DNA of 45,119 nucleotides, taken from assembly GCA_016930315.1 (NCBI GenBank), contig JAFGGX010000018.1:1-45119 (forward strand), given 5' to 3'. The notes below the pieces were generated by a model. That model ran no database searches, was not told the origin of the DNA, and saw nothing but the letters and a program-made list of their open reading frames with translations. The position numbers were made by a program, and so were the translations under genes. Below, piece after piece: positions 37,334-45,119 of the stretch (position 1 is its first letter; every line of letters begins with the position of its first letter). The DNA comes from Candidatus Buchananbacteria bacterium. Its GTDB lineage: Bacteria; Patescibacteriota; Patescibacteriia; Buchananbacterales; UBA6539.

Positions 37334-39619
37334 ATGACTAGTTATTTGGAAAAAATTAGTCTTTGGATTATTTATATTTGCGTTGGTATTACTCTAGTTG
37401 CAGCTTTGTTGATTGATAATCGATTTTTTTTCCCATTTATTTTTACAAAAGTTTTGGTTTTTCGCTTGGCTGTCGAAATAATGCTTTTAGCTTATCTTTT
37501 TTTGATTTATAGAAATCGTCAATATTTACCTCGGTTTAATTTTTTGTCAGTAGTCCTTTTGTTATTTGTTATTATAGCTTTTTTTTCTTCAGTTTTTGGA
37601 GTTGATTTTCATCTAAGTTTTTGGGGGGATATTGAAAGGGGAGAGGGGCTAATTTTATGGCTTCATTTGCTGGCATATTTTTTTATTTTAAGTTCGGTAT
37701 TTAGAAAAGAAAATTATTGGTTGCCATTTTTTGATTTTTCCTTATTGGTTTCTTTGTTCGTCTCAGCCTTTGCTTTGGCTCAATTATTCGGCGCGGAGTC
37801 AATTTTGAATACCACTGGTAGTCGAGTGGCGTCAACTATTGGCAATCCAGCCTTTTTAGCAGCCTATCTTTTGCTTAATCTTGGCTTGGCTATTTATTTA
37901 TTATTTCGTCGCCATAACATTTATTTAAAAATATACTACAGTATTTTAAGTTTACTTTTTATTTTTATTATGGTTCAAACTCAGACCAGGGGAGCTATCG
38001 TTGGGCTTGCTATTGGTTTGTTTTTGGCGTTGGTTCTTTGGTTGTTTAAGGCTAGCAATAAAAAAGTTAGAATTTGGGCAGGGGGAGGAATCCTAATTAT
38101 TTTGGTTATTAGTTTTTTATTTTATTCCGCTAGAAATAGTAATTTTATAAAAAATAATCAAGCTTTGGCTAGAATCGCTTCTATCTCCTTGCAAGAGCGA
38201 ACCGCAGAAACTAGGCTGGCAACTTGGCAGGCGGCTTGGCAGGGGGTTAAGGAGCGTCCATTTTTTGGCTATGGCTTAGAGAATTTCACTTACGTTTTTG
38301 ATCGACATTTTCCGGCCATTATTTATGAAGATCAGGGTTCACAAGTCTGGTTTGACCGTGCCCATAATATAATCTTTGACCGAGCTATAACAGTTGGAAT
38401 CGCAGGCTTGATTGTCTACCTTCTATTTATTTTTAGTCCGGTTTTTTATTTGAATCGAAAGGAAAAATTTAAAACCAGTATGTCTTTGCCAATTATTATG
38501 GTTGGCTTAATAATTGCTTTTTTTGTTCAAGATTTGTTTGTCTTTGAAGCTGTTACTACCTATATTATGTTATTTTTTGTTTGGTCTTTTATGTCAATTT
38601 TTGCAACTGATTTTAAATTTAAATGGCCGCAGCAGGGTGCGAATCGGATAATTGGTCTATTGCCATTTATCACTTATTTAATCTTTATTTCCCCGTTGAT
38701 TTATTTAGTTAATATCAAACCAGCCCAAGCCAATCTTGATGCCGCTACCGCCATTGTTGATAGTCAAAATGGCACTAATGACTTTTTTAAAGTGGTCGAT
38801 CAATTTAAAAATGTTTTAGCTATTGACACTTACGGCATCCCAGAATATCGTATTCAATTCATTCAGTTTGTCGATCAGAATTTGGCTAATTTAGGGCCGG
38901 TCGCGCTGTCGGTTATTCCGATCCTTAATTATGCCGATCAACAGGTTGATATCCAACTAATCGACCAGCCTAACAATGCTAAAAATTATTTGTTGGCGAT
39001 GAGGCATTATAATTATACTTTTGCTTCTCTACCGGAGCAAAAATTTGATCGTCTACAAAAAGCTTTGAGTTACTTGCCTAAACTAGAAGAATTATCACCT
39101 GATCGACCGCAGGTTTATCAAGAGGCTGGCTATAGTCATTTGTATTTATATCGCAATTATAAAGATCAGAACAATTTGGATCAGGCAGGTCAAGAGGTGG
39201 CTTTAGCTGAGCAATATTTTAATCGAGTCATAGATATTAATCCACAAGTGGTTGAATCTTATTCTAATTTGATTATGTTGTATTTGAATACTAATGATAA
39301 TGAAAAAATTCAAAAAACAGTTGATGAGATGGTTGATTTGGCGCCTAATTATCAAAAACCTTCCTATTTAAATAATTTTATTAATTTATCGGTTGGCAAT
39401 AAAAATTATTATTGGGCTCAGTATTTTGTTGAACGCTGGTTAGAAGTTGATCCAGAAAATTTAGATTTATTTACTCAATTAGCTCTGGCTTACGCCTATC
39501 AGGGTAAAGATCAGCAGGCGATCGATACGGCCAATAAAATTAAGGCTATAAACGGTCAATATTCCGACCAAGCGGATTTATTTATTCAGGATGTCAAGGC
39601 TGGCAAATATAAAAATTAA
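37334..39619 (+). CDS. O-antigen ligase (Wzy/WaaL-type) membrane protein with C-terminal TPR domain
   Basis: The protein has 761 residues. The N-terminal two thirds have about 12 transmembrane helices. The Wzy_C/O-antigen-ligase core includes TQTRGAIVGLAIGLFLALVL (about 215-235) and, in the large loop, WQGVKERPFFGYGLENFTYV (about 300-320) with its conserved G.G...F pattern and downstream DRAHNIIFD (the catalytic-type His). From about residue 470 the chain is soluble with TPR units near the end (YFNRVIDINPQVVESYSNLI, QLALAYAYQGKDQQAIDTAN). Such ligase-TPR fusions transfer lipid-linked glycans to lipids or to proteins. Protein O-glycosylation of the adjacent surface protein is a tempting inference. 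The next gene overlaps it by 29 bases. Confidence 0.82.
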   Translation: MTSYLEKISLWIIYICVGITLVAALLIDNRFFFPFIFTKVLVFRLAVEIMLLAYLFLIYRNRQYLPRFNFLSVVLLLFVIIAFFSSVFGVDFHLSFWGDIERGEGLILWLHLLAYFFILSSVFRKENYWLPFFDFSLLVSLFVSAFALAQLFGAESILNTTGSRVASTIGNPAFLAAYLLLNLGLAIYLLFRRHNIYLKIYYSILSLLFIFIMVQTQTRGAIVGLAIGLFLALVLWLFKASNKKVRIWAGGGILIILVISFLFYSARNSNFIKNNQALARIASISLQERTAETRLATWQAAWQGVKERPFFGYGLENFTYVFDRHFPAIIYEDQGSQVWFDRAHNIIFDRAITVGIAGLIVYLLFIFSPVFYLNRKEKFKTSMSLPIIMVGLIIAFFVQDLFVFEAVTTYIMLFFVWSFMSIFATDFKFKWPQQGANRIIGLLPFITYLIFISPLIYLVNIKPAQANLDAATAIVDSQNGTNDFFKVVDQFKNVLAIDTYGIPEYRIQFIQFVDQNLANLGPVALSVIPILNYADQQVDIQLIDQPNNAKNYLLAMRHYNYTFASLPEQKFDRLQKALSYLPKLEELSPDRPQVYQEAGYSHLYLYRNYKDQNNLDQAGQEVALAEQYFNRVIDINPQVVESYSNLIMLYLNTNDNEKIQKTVDEMVDLAPNYQKPSYLNNFINLSVGNKNYYWAQYFVERWLEVDPENLDLFTQLALAYAYQGKDQQAIDTANKIKAINGQYSDQADLFIQDVKAGKYKN

Positions 39620-41312
39620 TTTAATAGTTTTAGCGGTTATTTTATTATTAGCCGGATTTCTGCGTGGCTATGGCCTGACTAGTCATGATTTATTGACCGA
39701 CGATTCTCTCTATTCATTTCGCGCCCTTGGTTATTTTGATTATTTAGCCGCTGGTGGACAGACTACTCCGATTCAATGGTTTGGTCACATTCCTTGGTGG
39801 GCAAATTTGTCTTTTCATGATGCTCCTCCGTTAGTTTTTATTATTCAAAAAATATTTTTTTTAATTTTTGGGGATAATACTTTAGCGGCTCGGTTACCAT
39901 TTTTTTTCGCTGGCTTAGTCTCGGTGGCTATAATGTATTTTATTTTTTTAGAATTATTCAAAAAAAAGTGGCCCTCATTTTTAGGAGCAACTTTTTTTTC
40001 ATTTCTGGCTAGTAATATTTGGGTTAGTCAGGTGGGCTATTTGGAAGGCTTTGCTATTGTTTTTATTAGTTTATCACTACTATTTTTTATTAAGTTTATT
40101 AATTCTGATAAAAATAGTTGGCTGATGTGGTGTGGGGCTGCGATTGGCTTGGCCTTAATAACTAAATATACAACTCTATTTTTAATTCCCACTTACCTTT
40201 TTTATCTAGTATTTTTTAAAAGAGAAATTTTTAAGCAATCAAGATTTTATTTATCGATATTGATTTCTTTTATCGTCTTTCTGCCAGTTGGTTTTTATAA
40301 TTTGATGGTTTATCAAACTCGGGGCCATTTTGATGCGGCCATCTCTTCGATGGTTGGCATGCATCCACAAGATTTTAGTACTATTTCTGGTCGTAGTATT
40401 AGTATTAATTATTGGTCTAATTTTTCGGCCATTTTTAAAACTTTGGCCAGTCTAGTTTCTTGGCCAATTATGGCTTTATTTGTCCTTTCATTGATTTATG
40501 CTGTTTGGTGTTTGACTAGTAGGAGGAATACTAATTATTTCTTTTTATTTTTTATTGGATTAATTTTTTTAATTTTAGAATTTATTTTTATTGGAGCTAG
40601 TAATCGATTTTTGCCAATTTTTAATTCATTTTTGGTTGGGATTATTTGCTTGGCATTTTTTGATTGTTGGTCATTATTTGCCAGCCATAAAATTAAATCT
40701 TTTATTCTCCTGACTTTGGTCGGTTTGATGCTCGGCTGGGAGCTATTTTATGGAATTAATTTTTTAGCTCAGGGTGGAATCAATAAAAATAGATTTTTTT
40801 ATTCTGTTGGCTTGAGTGAAAAAAGTTTAGGTTTTAATAGGTTGACTGATTATTTTGATAAAAATATTTTGACAGAAGATGATAGATTAGTTAGACCAAA
40901 GAAGCTTTCAGATGTTTCTGATCGTGCTGGAGAATATATAAAAGAAAAGAGAACCATTTTTTTAGTTGATGGCTCAATCAGTTGGTTTGCTTATATGTGG
41001 TATGAGTTGAAATATCCTATTTATTATGGCCTACCATTTGTTTTCATTGATCAGCAGCAGTTTTTCACTCAACAAGATTTTATTCAATATTTAGACAATT
41101 TCGAAAAAATAGGAGCAGAGAATTTTTATTATATTTTTGCTCAAGATAGCTCCTTGGTTGATTCGGTAAAAATAAATAATGGTTCAAGAGAGAATAATCA
41201 AGCGGTTGCCAGTTATCTTAATAATTTTAGCGTCTCTTTTGATGAGATAAAAAACGATCGTGGCTTTGTTGCTTTCAGAATTTATCAATTTAATTTAAAA
41301 ACTATAAATTAG
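39591..41312 (+). CDS. GT-C fold glycosyltransferase, GT39/ArnT-like
   Basis: A polytopic membrane protein of 573 residues with about 10-12 helices. The first luminal loop holds LTDDSLYSFRALGYFDYLAA (about 34-53), with the paired acidic residues (DD) expected for the GT-C catalytic site, and later a HDAPPLVFIIQ segment matching the P.L.Y/F motif of PMT/ArnT proteins. The soluble C-terminal domain has no recognisable fold. It would transfer a sugar from a polyprenyl-phosphate donor to a lipid or protein acceptor. The ATG overlaps the ligase gene by 29 bases, so the two are translationally linked. Its 3' end overlaps the convergent GT4 gene by 18 bases. No Shine-Dalgarno is evident. Confidence 0.8.
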   Translation: MSRLANIKINLIVLAVILLLAGFLRGYGLTSHDLLTDDSLYSFRALGYFDYLAAGGQTTPIQWFGHIPWWANLSFHDAPPLVFIIQKIFFLIFGDNTLAARLPFFFAGLVSVAIMYFIFLELFKKKWPSFLGATFFSFLASNIWVSQVGYLEGFAIVFISLSLLFFIKFINSDKNSWLMWCGAAIGLALITKYTTLFLIPTYLFYLVFFKREIFKQSRFYLSILISFIVFLPVGFYNLMVYQTRGHFDAAISSMVGMHPQDFSTISGRSISINYWSNFSAIFKTLASLVSWPIMALFVLSLIYAVWCLTSRRNTNYFFLFFIGLIFLILEFIFIGASNRFLPIFNSFLVGIICLAFFDCWSLFASHKIKSFILLTLVGLMLGWELFYGINFLAQGGINKNRFFYSVGLSEKSLGFNRLTDYFDKNILTEDDRLVRPKKLSDVSDRAGEYIKEKRTIFLVDGSISWFAYMWYELKYPIYYGLPFVFIDQQQFFTQQDFIQYLDNFEKIGAENFYYIFAQDSSLVDSVKINNGSRENNQAVASYLNNFSVSFDEIKNDRGFVAFRIYQFNLKTIN

Positions 41313-42404
41313 CTTAGTTTTTTCAATCATATTTGTTAGGTCAAATTCTGGAGTCACATCATTTTTAGCTTGGTGGCTTATTTGTTCGGCTAGATTTTTA
41401 TTTCTCATTAGCCAATTGATCGAACGAGCAATGGTTTCTGCGCTTGATGGCTTAATTAATAAGCCGTTTTTTTTGTCTTGAATTGCCTCTGGAACACCGC
41501 CCACATCAGTACTAACAATCGGTAATCCAGCCTGCATTGCCTCTAGAATTGAGTAGGGGAATCCTTCCTTGACCGATGGACAAACATAAATATCCAGTGC
41601 CGGCAAAAATTGCCAGGCATTTTTTGTGTTTTGTAAAAAAATAAAATTATTTTCTAAATCACTATCTTTGATTTTTTGTTTTAAGTTTTTATTGCCAAGT
41701 CCGTCGTTGATGACAATAAAAATTGTATTAGGAAAATCATTTTTAATAATTTTTGCCGCTTCAACTAAATATCTCAAACCCTTGGTTGGATAATCACGAG
41801 CAATTGTGCCAATGATTATTTTGCTTGTTGGTAAATTTAATTTTGCGCGTAGTCGCTCTTTTGACTCAAATGGCAATTGGTTTATTCCGTTGTGAATTAC
41901 GGTCATTTTGTTTTCAGGAATATCAATTTTTATCCCGGCTTGATAATCGTATTCGGAAACACAGATTAATTTGTCTTTAAACTTAGAAGTTAACTTTTCT
42001 AGATAAATGTAAAGATTTTTTTTCCAGTTGGGTAGAGGTTCATTAAAAACAAAACCATGCACAGTATAAATAATTTTTTTTACCCCTAATTTTTTAGCAG
42101 CAATTGAACCAATAATGCCAATTTTAGTACTGTTTAAGTGAACGACATCTGGCTGGAAATTTTTGATGATTTTTTTAATTTCGAAATAAGCTAAAAAATC
42201 TTTAATCGGATTAATTTCTCTGACCAAATTTTTAATTTTGATTGTTTCAATTTTAGCTTGTTGTAATTCGTCAAACATTTCACTAGCCCCACCAGCCCCA
42301 ACTAAAATTTTGTTTTCTGCAGCTAAATTAGTTGCCAAGTCGATGATATATTTTTGAGCGCCGCCTAGCTCCGATTGAGTAACTAAATAGAGGATTTTTT
42401 TCAT
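41295..42404 (-). CDS. GT4-family glycosyltransferase
   Basis: A GT-B enzyme of 369 residues. The acceptor-side loop is VTQSELGGAQKYIIDLATNL (about 7-26). A nucleotide-sugar segment lies at IARDYPTKGLRYLVEAAKII. The GT4 donor signature is CPSVKEGFPYSILEAMQAG, with the E-x7-E pattern in EGFPYSILE, then PIVSTDVGGVPEAI. It is soluble or peripheral, with no transmembrane helix. It is the only glycosyltransferase of the cluster on the minus strand and overlaps the GT39 gene tail-to-tail by 18 bases. Sugar and acceptor are not predictable. Confidence 0.9.
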   Translation of the reverse strand: MKKILYLVTQSELGGAQKYIIDLATNLAAENKILVGAGGASEMFDELQQAKIETIKIKNLVREINPIKDFLAYFEIKKIIKNFQPDVVHLNSTKIGIIGSIAAKKLGVKKIIYTVHGFVFNEPLPNWKKNLYIYLEKLTSKFKDKLICVSEYDYQAGIKIDIPENKMTVIHNGINQLPFESKERLRAKLNLPTSKIIIGTIARDYPTKGLRYLVEAAKIIKNDFPNTIFIVINDGLGNKNLKQKIKDSDLENNFIFLQNTKNAWQFLPALDIYVCPSVKEGFPYSILEAMQAGLPIVSTDVGGVPEAIQDKKNGLLIKPSSAETIARSINWLMRNKNLAEQISHQAKNDVTPEFDLTNMIEKTKLIYSF

Positions 42405-42440
42405 TAAATTAAAGATTGACTAAATTAAGAATTTATACAA

Positions 42441-42517
42441 TAATAATAGAGTATTATTAGTTATTTTTCAAGCCTAGTCTTGGAAAAGTTTTATATTATT
42501 TTAGCTAAATTTAGCTA
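42441..42517. promoter_or_regulatory. Divergent intergenic region with hairpin and perfect palindrome
   Basis: TAATAATA-GAG-TATTATTA (42441-42459) and the perfect 16-bp palindrome TAGCTAAATTTAGCTA (42502-42517) lie between the two divergent GT4 genes. The palindrome is 15 bases before the ATG at 42533 and could be an operator. The region is too AT-rich to assign -35/-10 boxes with confidence. Confidence 0.45.
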
Positions 42518-42532
42518 TTTTACACTTATTTA

Positions 42533-43618
42533 ATGAAAGTTTTAATTTTTTCTTTAGCTTATTTGCCGTTTATTGGTGGAGCAGAAGTGGCAATTAAGGA
42601 AATTACCGATCGAATTGGTGATATTGAGTTTGATTTATTGACTGTTAACCTCGACGGAAAACAAAAAAATCAAGAGCGGATCGGCAATATCAACGTCTAT
42701 CGTTTAGGTAAAAATAAGTTGGCAAAATATTTTTTCCCTTGGACTGCTTATGAAAAGGCCAAAGAATTAAATCAAGAAAAAAAATATGATGCTATCTGGG
42801 CGATGATGGCTAATCAAGCTGGCTTGGCGACTTTATTTTTTAAATGGAAATTTCCGGCTGTAAAATACTTGCTGACTTTACAGGAAGGAGATTCAAACAG
42901 AAGTATTTGGCTTAGGACTTGGTTTATGCGCCCGCTTTACAAAGCAATTTATCGCCAAGCCGATTATATTCAAGCGATCAGTAATTTTTTAGCTCAGCGC
43001 GCCAAGCAGTTGGGTGTTAAATGCCCAGTTGAAGTTGTGCCTAATGGAATTATTTTGCCGGCTGACCAGGTAAGTAGTCAGAAAATAGGTAGTTATGTTA
43101 TTAGTGTTTCTCGTCTGACTAAAAAAAATGGTCTTGAAGATTTAGTTAAAGCAATGCAGTTTGTTCCGGGCAAGCAACTTAAATTGGTTGGCGACGGAGA
43201 GCTTAAAGAAAAGTTAAAGAAGTTAACGGCCAATCTTGGTTTGCAGGATCGGGTTGAGTTCGTTGGCCAGGTAGATTATCGGTTAGTCTATGATTATTTA
43301 AGAAACGCTAGTGTTTTTGTCCGGCCATCTTTGTCGGAAGGTTTAGGCAATGCATTTTTAGAAGCAATGGCGGTTAATACGCCAGTTATTGCTACGCCGG
43401 TTGGCGGTATCCCGGATTTTTTAATTGATGGTCAAACCGGTTGGTTTTGCAAAGTCAGAAATCCAGAAAGCATTGCTAAAAAGATTAACTATATTCTAGA
43501 TCCCCAAAATGCTAATGAAGTTAATCGGGTAGTTGAAGATGCTTATCAAATGGTTCGCCAAAAATATCGGTGGGATTTAATTGCATCACAAATGAAAGAA
43601 ATTTTTAGTCATTTATGA
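42533..43618 (+). CDS. GT4-family glycosyltransferase
   Basis: The 361-residue GT-B fold begins with FSLAYLPFIGGAEVAIKEIT (acceptor loop GGAE). The middle part has SVSRLTKKNGLEDLVKAM. The donor site is VRPSLSEGLGNAFLEAMAV, with the E-x7-E of GT4, followed by TPVIATPVGGIPDFLIDGQT. Complete and normal length. It overlaps the next glycosyltransferase gene by four bases (ATGA), so the two are coupled in one operon. Together with the GT39 and ligase genes it builds a surface-glycan cluster. The sugar is unknown. Confidence 0.9.
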   Translation: MKVLIFSLAYLPFIGGAEVAIKEITDRIGDIEFDLLTVNLDGKQKNQERIGNINVYRLGKNKLAKYFFPWTAYEKAKELNQEKKYDAIWAMMANQAGLATLFFKWKFPAVKYLLTLQEGDSNRSIWLRTWFMRPLYKAIYRQADYIQAISNFLAQRAKQLGVKCPVEVVPNGIILPADQVSSQKIGSYVISVSRLTKKNGLEDLVKAMQFVPGKQLKLVGDGELKEKLKKLTANLGLQDRVEFVGQVDYRLVYDYLRNASVFVRPSLSEGLGNAFLEAMAVNTPVIATPVGGIPDFLIDGQTGWFCKVRNPESIAKKINYILDPQNANEVNRVVEDAYQMVRQKYRWDLIASQMKEIFSHL

Positions 43619-44718
43619 AAATTATTATTGCCTCTGGGACATATAAGCCAGAAATTTCCGGTCAGTCGACTTTTATTTCTAATTTAATTTCAGCTTTAAA
43701 AAAAGTTGAGCCAAGTTTTGATGTTAGCGTTGTTACTTATTCGGATTCTAAACCGGCTGAAGCAGAAGATAAAATTTATCGGGTGCCTCGGAATTTATTT
43801 AGGCATTTTAGTTATTTTTTGCAAATTAAAAAATTATTGAATCAAGATTCGATTATTTACGCCCAGGATTTGTTTTCTTCCGGCTTGCCGTCAGCCTTGG
43901 CAAAAATGAAAAAGAAAAAGTTGGTGATTCGTCTTGGCGGTGATTTTCTGTGGGAAAAAATGGTTAACAGCGGCAAAATTAAAGTGCCGCTAAGTCAGTA
44001 CTATCAATTAAAAAAAACTTTTGTCGAAAAATTTTATTTGTTTTTGTATCGTTTTGTTTTAAAACGAGCTGATTTATTAATTTTTAATACTTTGTGGCAA
44101 AAAAATTTTTATCAATCAATTTTTAATTTGTCAGCCGACCACCTGGCAGTAATTGAAAATCCTTTCCCAACGATTGGTTCAGCGGTGATTGATCAAGATC
44201 AGCAATATAATCAGGCGATTGTTTTTGCTGGCCGGTTTATTAAATTAAAAAATTTAACCAGTTTAGTGGATGTTTTTAGAAAAATCAAGACCGATAAAAA
44301 GTTGATATTGATTGGCGAAGGGCCGGAAAAAATTAATTTGCAAAACCGGGCCGCTGGAGACAACCGGATTGAATTTATTGATTCCAAAGGCCGAGAAGAG
44401 CTGCTAAAAATTTTAGCCAGTAGCTATTTGGTGGTGCTTCCATCTTTGTCCGAATTAAATCCAAATCTGGCTATGGAATGTTTGGGCTTAAAAAAGCCAA
44501 TGGTTTTAACCAGTGAAGTTGGTTTTCGTCCAGAGATTAAAAAATCATTTAAATTAGTTGATCCTACAAGTCAAGAGCAAATTAAGCAGGCGATTGAGTT
44601 TTTTTTGGTACCTGATAACTATAATCTTTTTGTGGAAAATTTACAGTCAACAGAAATATCTAAATATAGTTGGGATGACTTAGCTAAAAAACATATTGAT
44701 TTTTTTTCAAATCTATAA
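43615..44718 (+). CDS. GT4-family glycosyltransferase
   Basis: The 367-residue GT-B enzyme has the N-terminal loop SGTYKPEISGQSTFISNLIS, a Rossmann-like middle (AIVFAGRFIKLKNLTSLVDV) and the donor region VVLPSLSELNPNLAMECLGL. The position of the second acidic residue of the E-x7-E motif (SELNPNLAME) is kept. The start codon overlaps the previous stop in an ATGA junction. The next gene begins nine bases after its stop. It is less typical of GT4 than its neighbour but clearly the same fold. Confidence 0.85.
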   Translation: MKIIIASGTYKPEISGQSTFISNLISALKKVEPSFDVSVVTYSDSKPAEAEDKIYRVPRNLFRHFSYFLQIKKLLNQDSIIYAQDLFSSGLPSALAKMKKKKLVIRLGGDFLWEKMVNSGKIKVPLSQYYQLKKTFVEKFYLFLYRFVLKRADLLIFNTLWQKNFYQSIFNLSADHLAVIENPFPTIGSAVIDQDQQYNQAIVFAGRFIKLKNLTSLVDVFRKIKTDKKLILIGEGPEKINLQNRAAGDNRIEFIDSKGREELLKILASSYLVVLPSLSELNPNLAMECLGLKKPMVLTSEVGFRPEIKKSFKLVDPTSQEQIKQAIEFFLVPDNYNLFVENLQSTEISKYSWDDLAKKHIDFFSNL

Positions 44719-44727
44719 GATTTTGCC

Positions 44728-45119
44728 ATGCATATTGTAAACATTGGTACAGATAAAACTTTAGTTGGCGGGCCAAAACTTGGTGATGCACTGGCCCGGC
44801 ATGCTAGTTATGGTCGGTTTGTTGATCAATTAGATGTTATTGTCTATACAAATAAAAATGAAGGGTTGAAAAAATTTGTGATTTCTGACAACGTTATCGG
44901 CCATCCAACTAATTCATTGGCCAAAATATTTTTTATTTTTGATGCTGTTAAAATTTTTCAAAAAATCAACCAAGAAAAAAAAGTTGATGTGGCAGTCTGT
45001 CAAGATCCGTTTGTGATGGGGCTGGCGGGAGTATTGTTAAAATTTAAATATAAAATAAAATTGCAGGTTAATTTCCATGGTGATTTTTGGCAAAATAAAA
45101 ATTGGCTTAAAGAAAACAA
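44728..45119 (+). CDS. GT4-like glycosyltransferase, 3'-truncated by window edge
   Basis: From ATG at 44728 the frame is open to the last base (130 codons visible). The N-terminal GT-B half is recognisable: MHIVNIGTDKTLVGGPKLGD with a GGPKLGDA acceptor loop, then a hydrophobic strand and KKVDVAVCQDPFVMGLAGVL, and KLQVNFHGDFW, where an H in this position is typical of GT4 acceptor sites. The C-terminal donor domain lies outside the window. Nine bases separate it from the previous glycosyltransferase gene, so it belongs to the same operon. Confidence 0.75.
   Translation, partial: MHIVNIGTDKTLVGGPKLGDALARHASYGRFVDQLDVIVYTNKNEGLKKFVISDNVIGHPTNSLAKIFFIFDAVKIFQKINQEKKVDVAVCQDPFVMGLAGVLLKFKYKIKLQVNFHGDFWQNKNWLKEN

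Overview
The window reads as an AT-rich bacterial chromosome segment from the Candidate Phyla Radiation (Patescibacteria), most like the Parcubacteria-type lineages. This placement is an inference from gene style, not a phylogeny. The pointers are short intergenic gaps, weak or absent Shine-Dalgarno sequences, many orphan membrane proteins, two ECF sigma factors each followed by a membrane protein, a DUF5667 protein, and two secreted surface proteins sharing a module with a YVFPNE..Y..W...FGSV signature. TGA is used as a stop (for example at 3519 and 4765), so this is not a code-25 lineage. No CRISPR array, rRNA, transposase, integrase or phage structural gene was seen. One tRNA is present.

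Layout. 1-9050: a left-truncated DUF2339 membrane protein, a PIF1-like helicase, a YibE/F protein, a secreted four-repeat surface protein and a beta-CASP metallo-hydrolase. 9048-14753: a remnant of a small holin-like membrane protein, a DEDDh exonuclease, an SDR oxidoreductase, then an ECF sigma factor overlapping a membrane protein and followed by a secreted Met/Gly-rich two-repeat protein. Next come a foreign-looking single-gene unit on the minus strand and malic enzyme. 14764-20469: a self-contained TetR-controlled efflux-type operon (TetR, HlyD-like adaptor, ABC ATPase, two MacB/FtsX-like permeases) with a near-perfect operator on the promoter. 20473-21836: two more foreign-looking single-gene units in tandem, with nearly identical GC-rich terminators. 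21834-27222: a DEDDy exonuclease, a GT28/MGDG-synthase-like protein, HU, tRNA-Pro(CGG), uppS, rarA and a Nudix hydrolase. 27271-30638: a tightly packed operon of unknown envelope proteins ending in an HtrA-like protein that has lost its whole catalytic triad. 30698-36517: a small HTH regulator with a palindromic operator, a second ECF sigma factor, a DUF5667 membrane protein and a 1185-residue surface (S-layer-like) protein behind a long folded leader. 36575-45119: a TPR protein, an O-antigen-ligase/TPR protein, a GT-C (GT39-type) transferase and four GT4 glycosyltransferases, the last cut by the window edge.

How it fits together. Much of the window concerns the cell surface: two secreted proteins with the same N-terminal module, glycan polymerisation and glycosyl transfer next to the larger one, undecaprenyl diphosphate synthesis, an export pump, and two sigma/membrane-protein pairs that could report envelope state. 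The two putative anti-sigma proteins share a 17-position N-terminal motif, KN[LV]KPxxxWxxLxxD[YF]L, which suggests a common sigma-binding segment. The most unusual material is the set of three single-gene units (12770-13515, 20473-21264, 21280-21836). Each has its own promoter, a stronger ribosome-binding site than its neighbours, visibly higher G+C, no recognisable product and a strong GC hairpin at the end.
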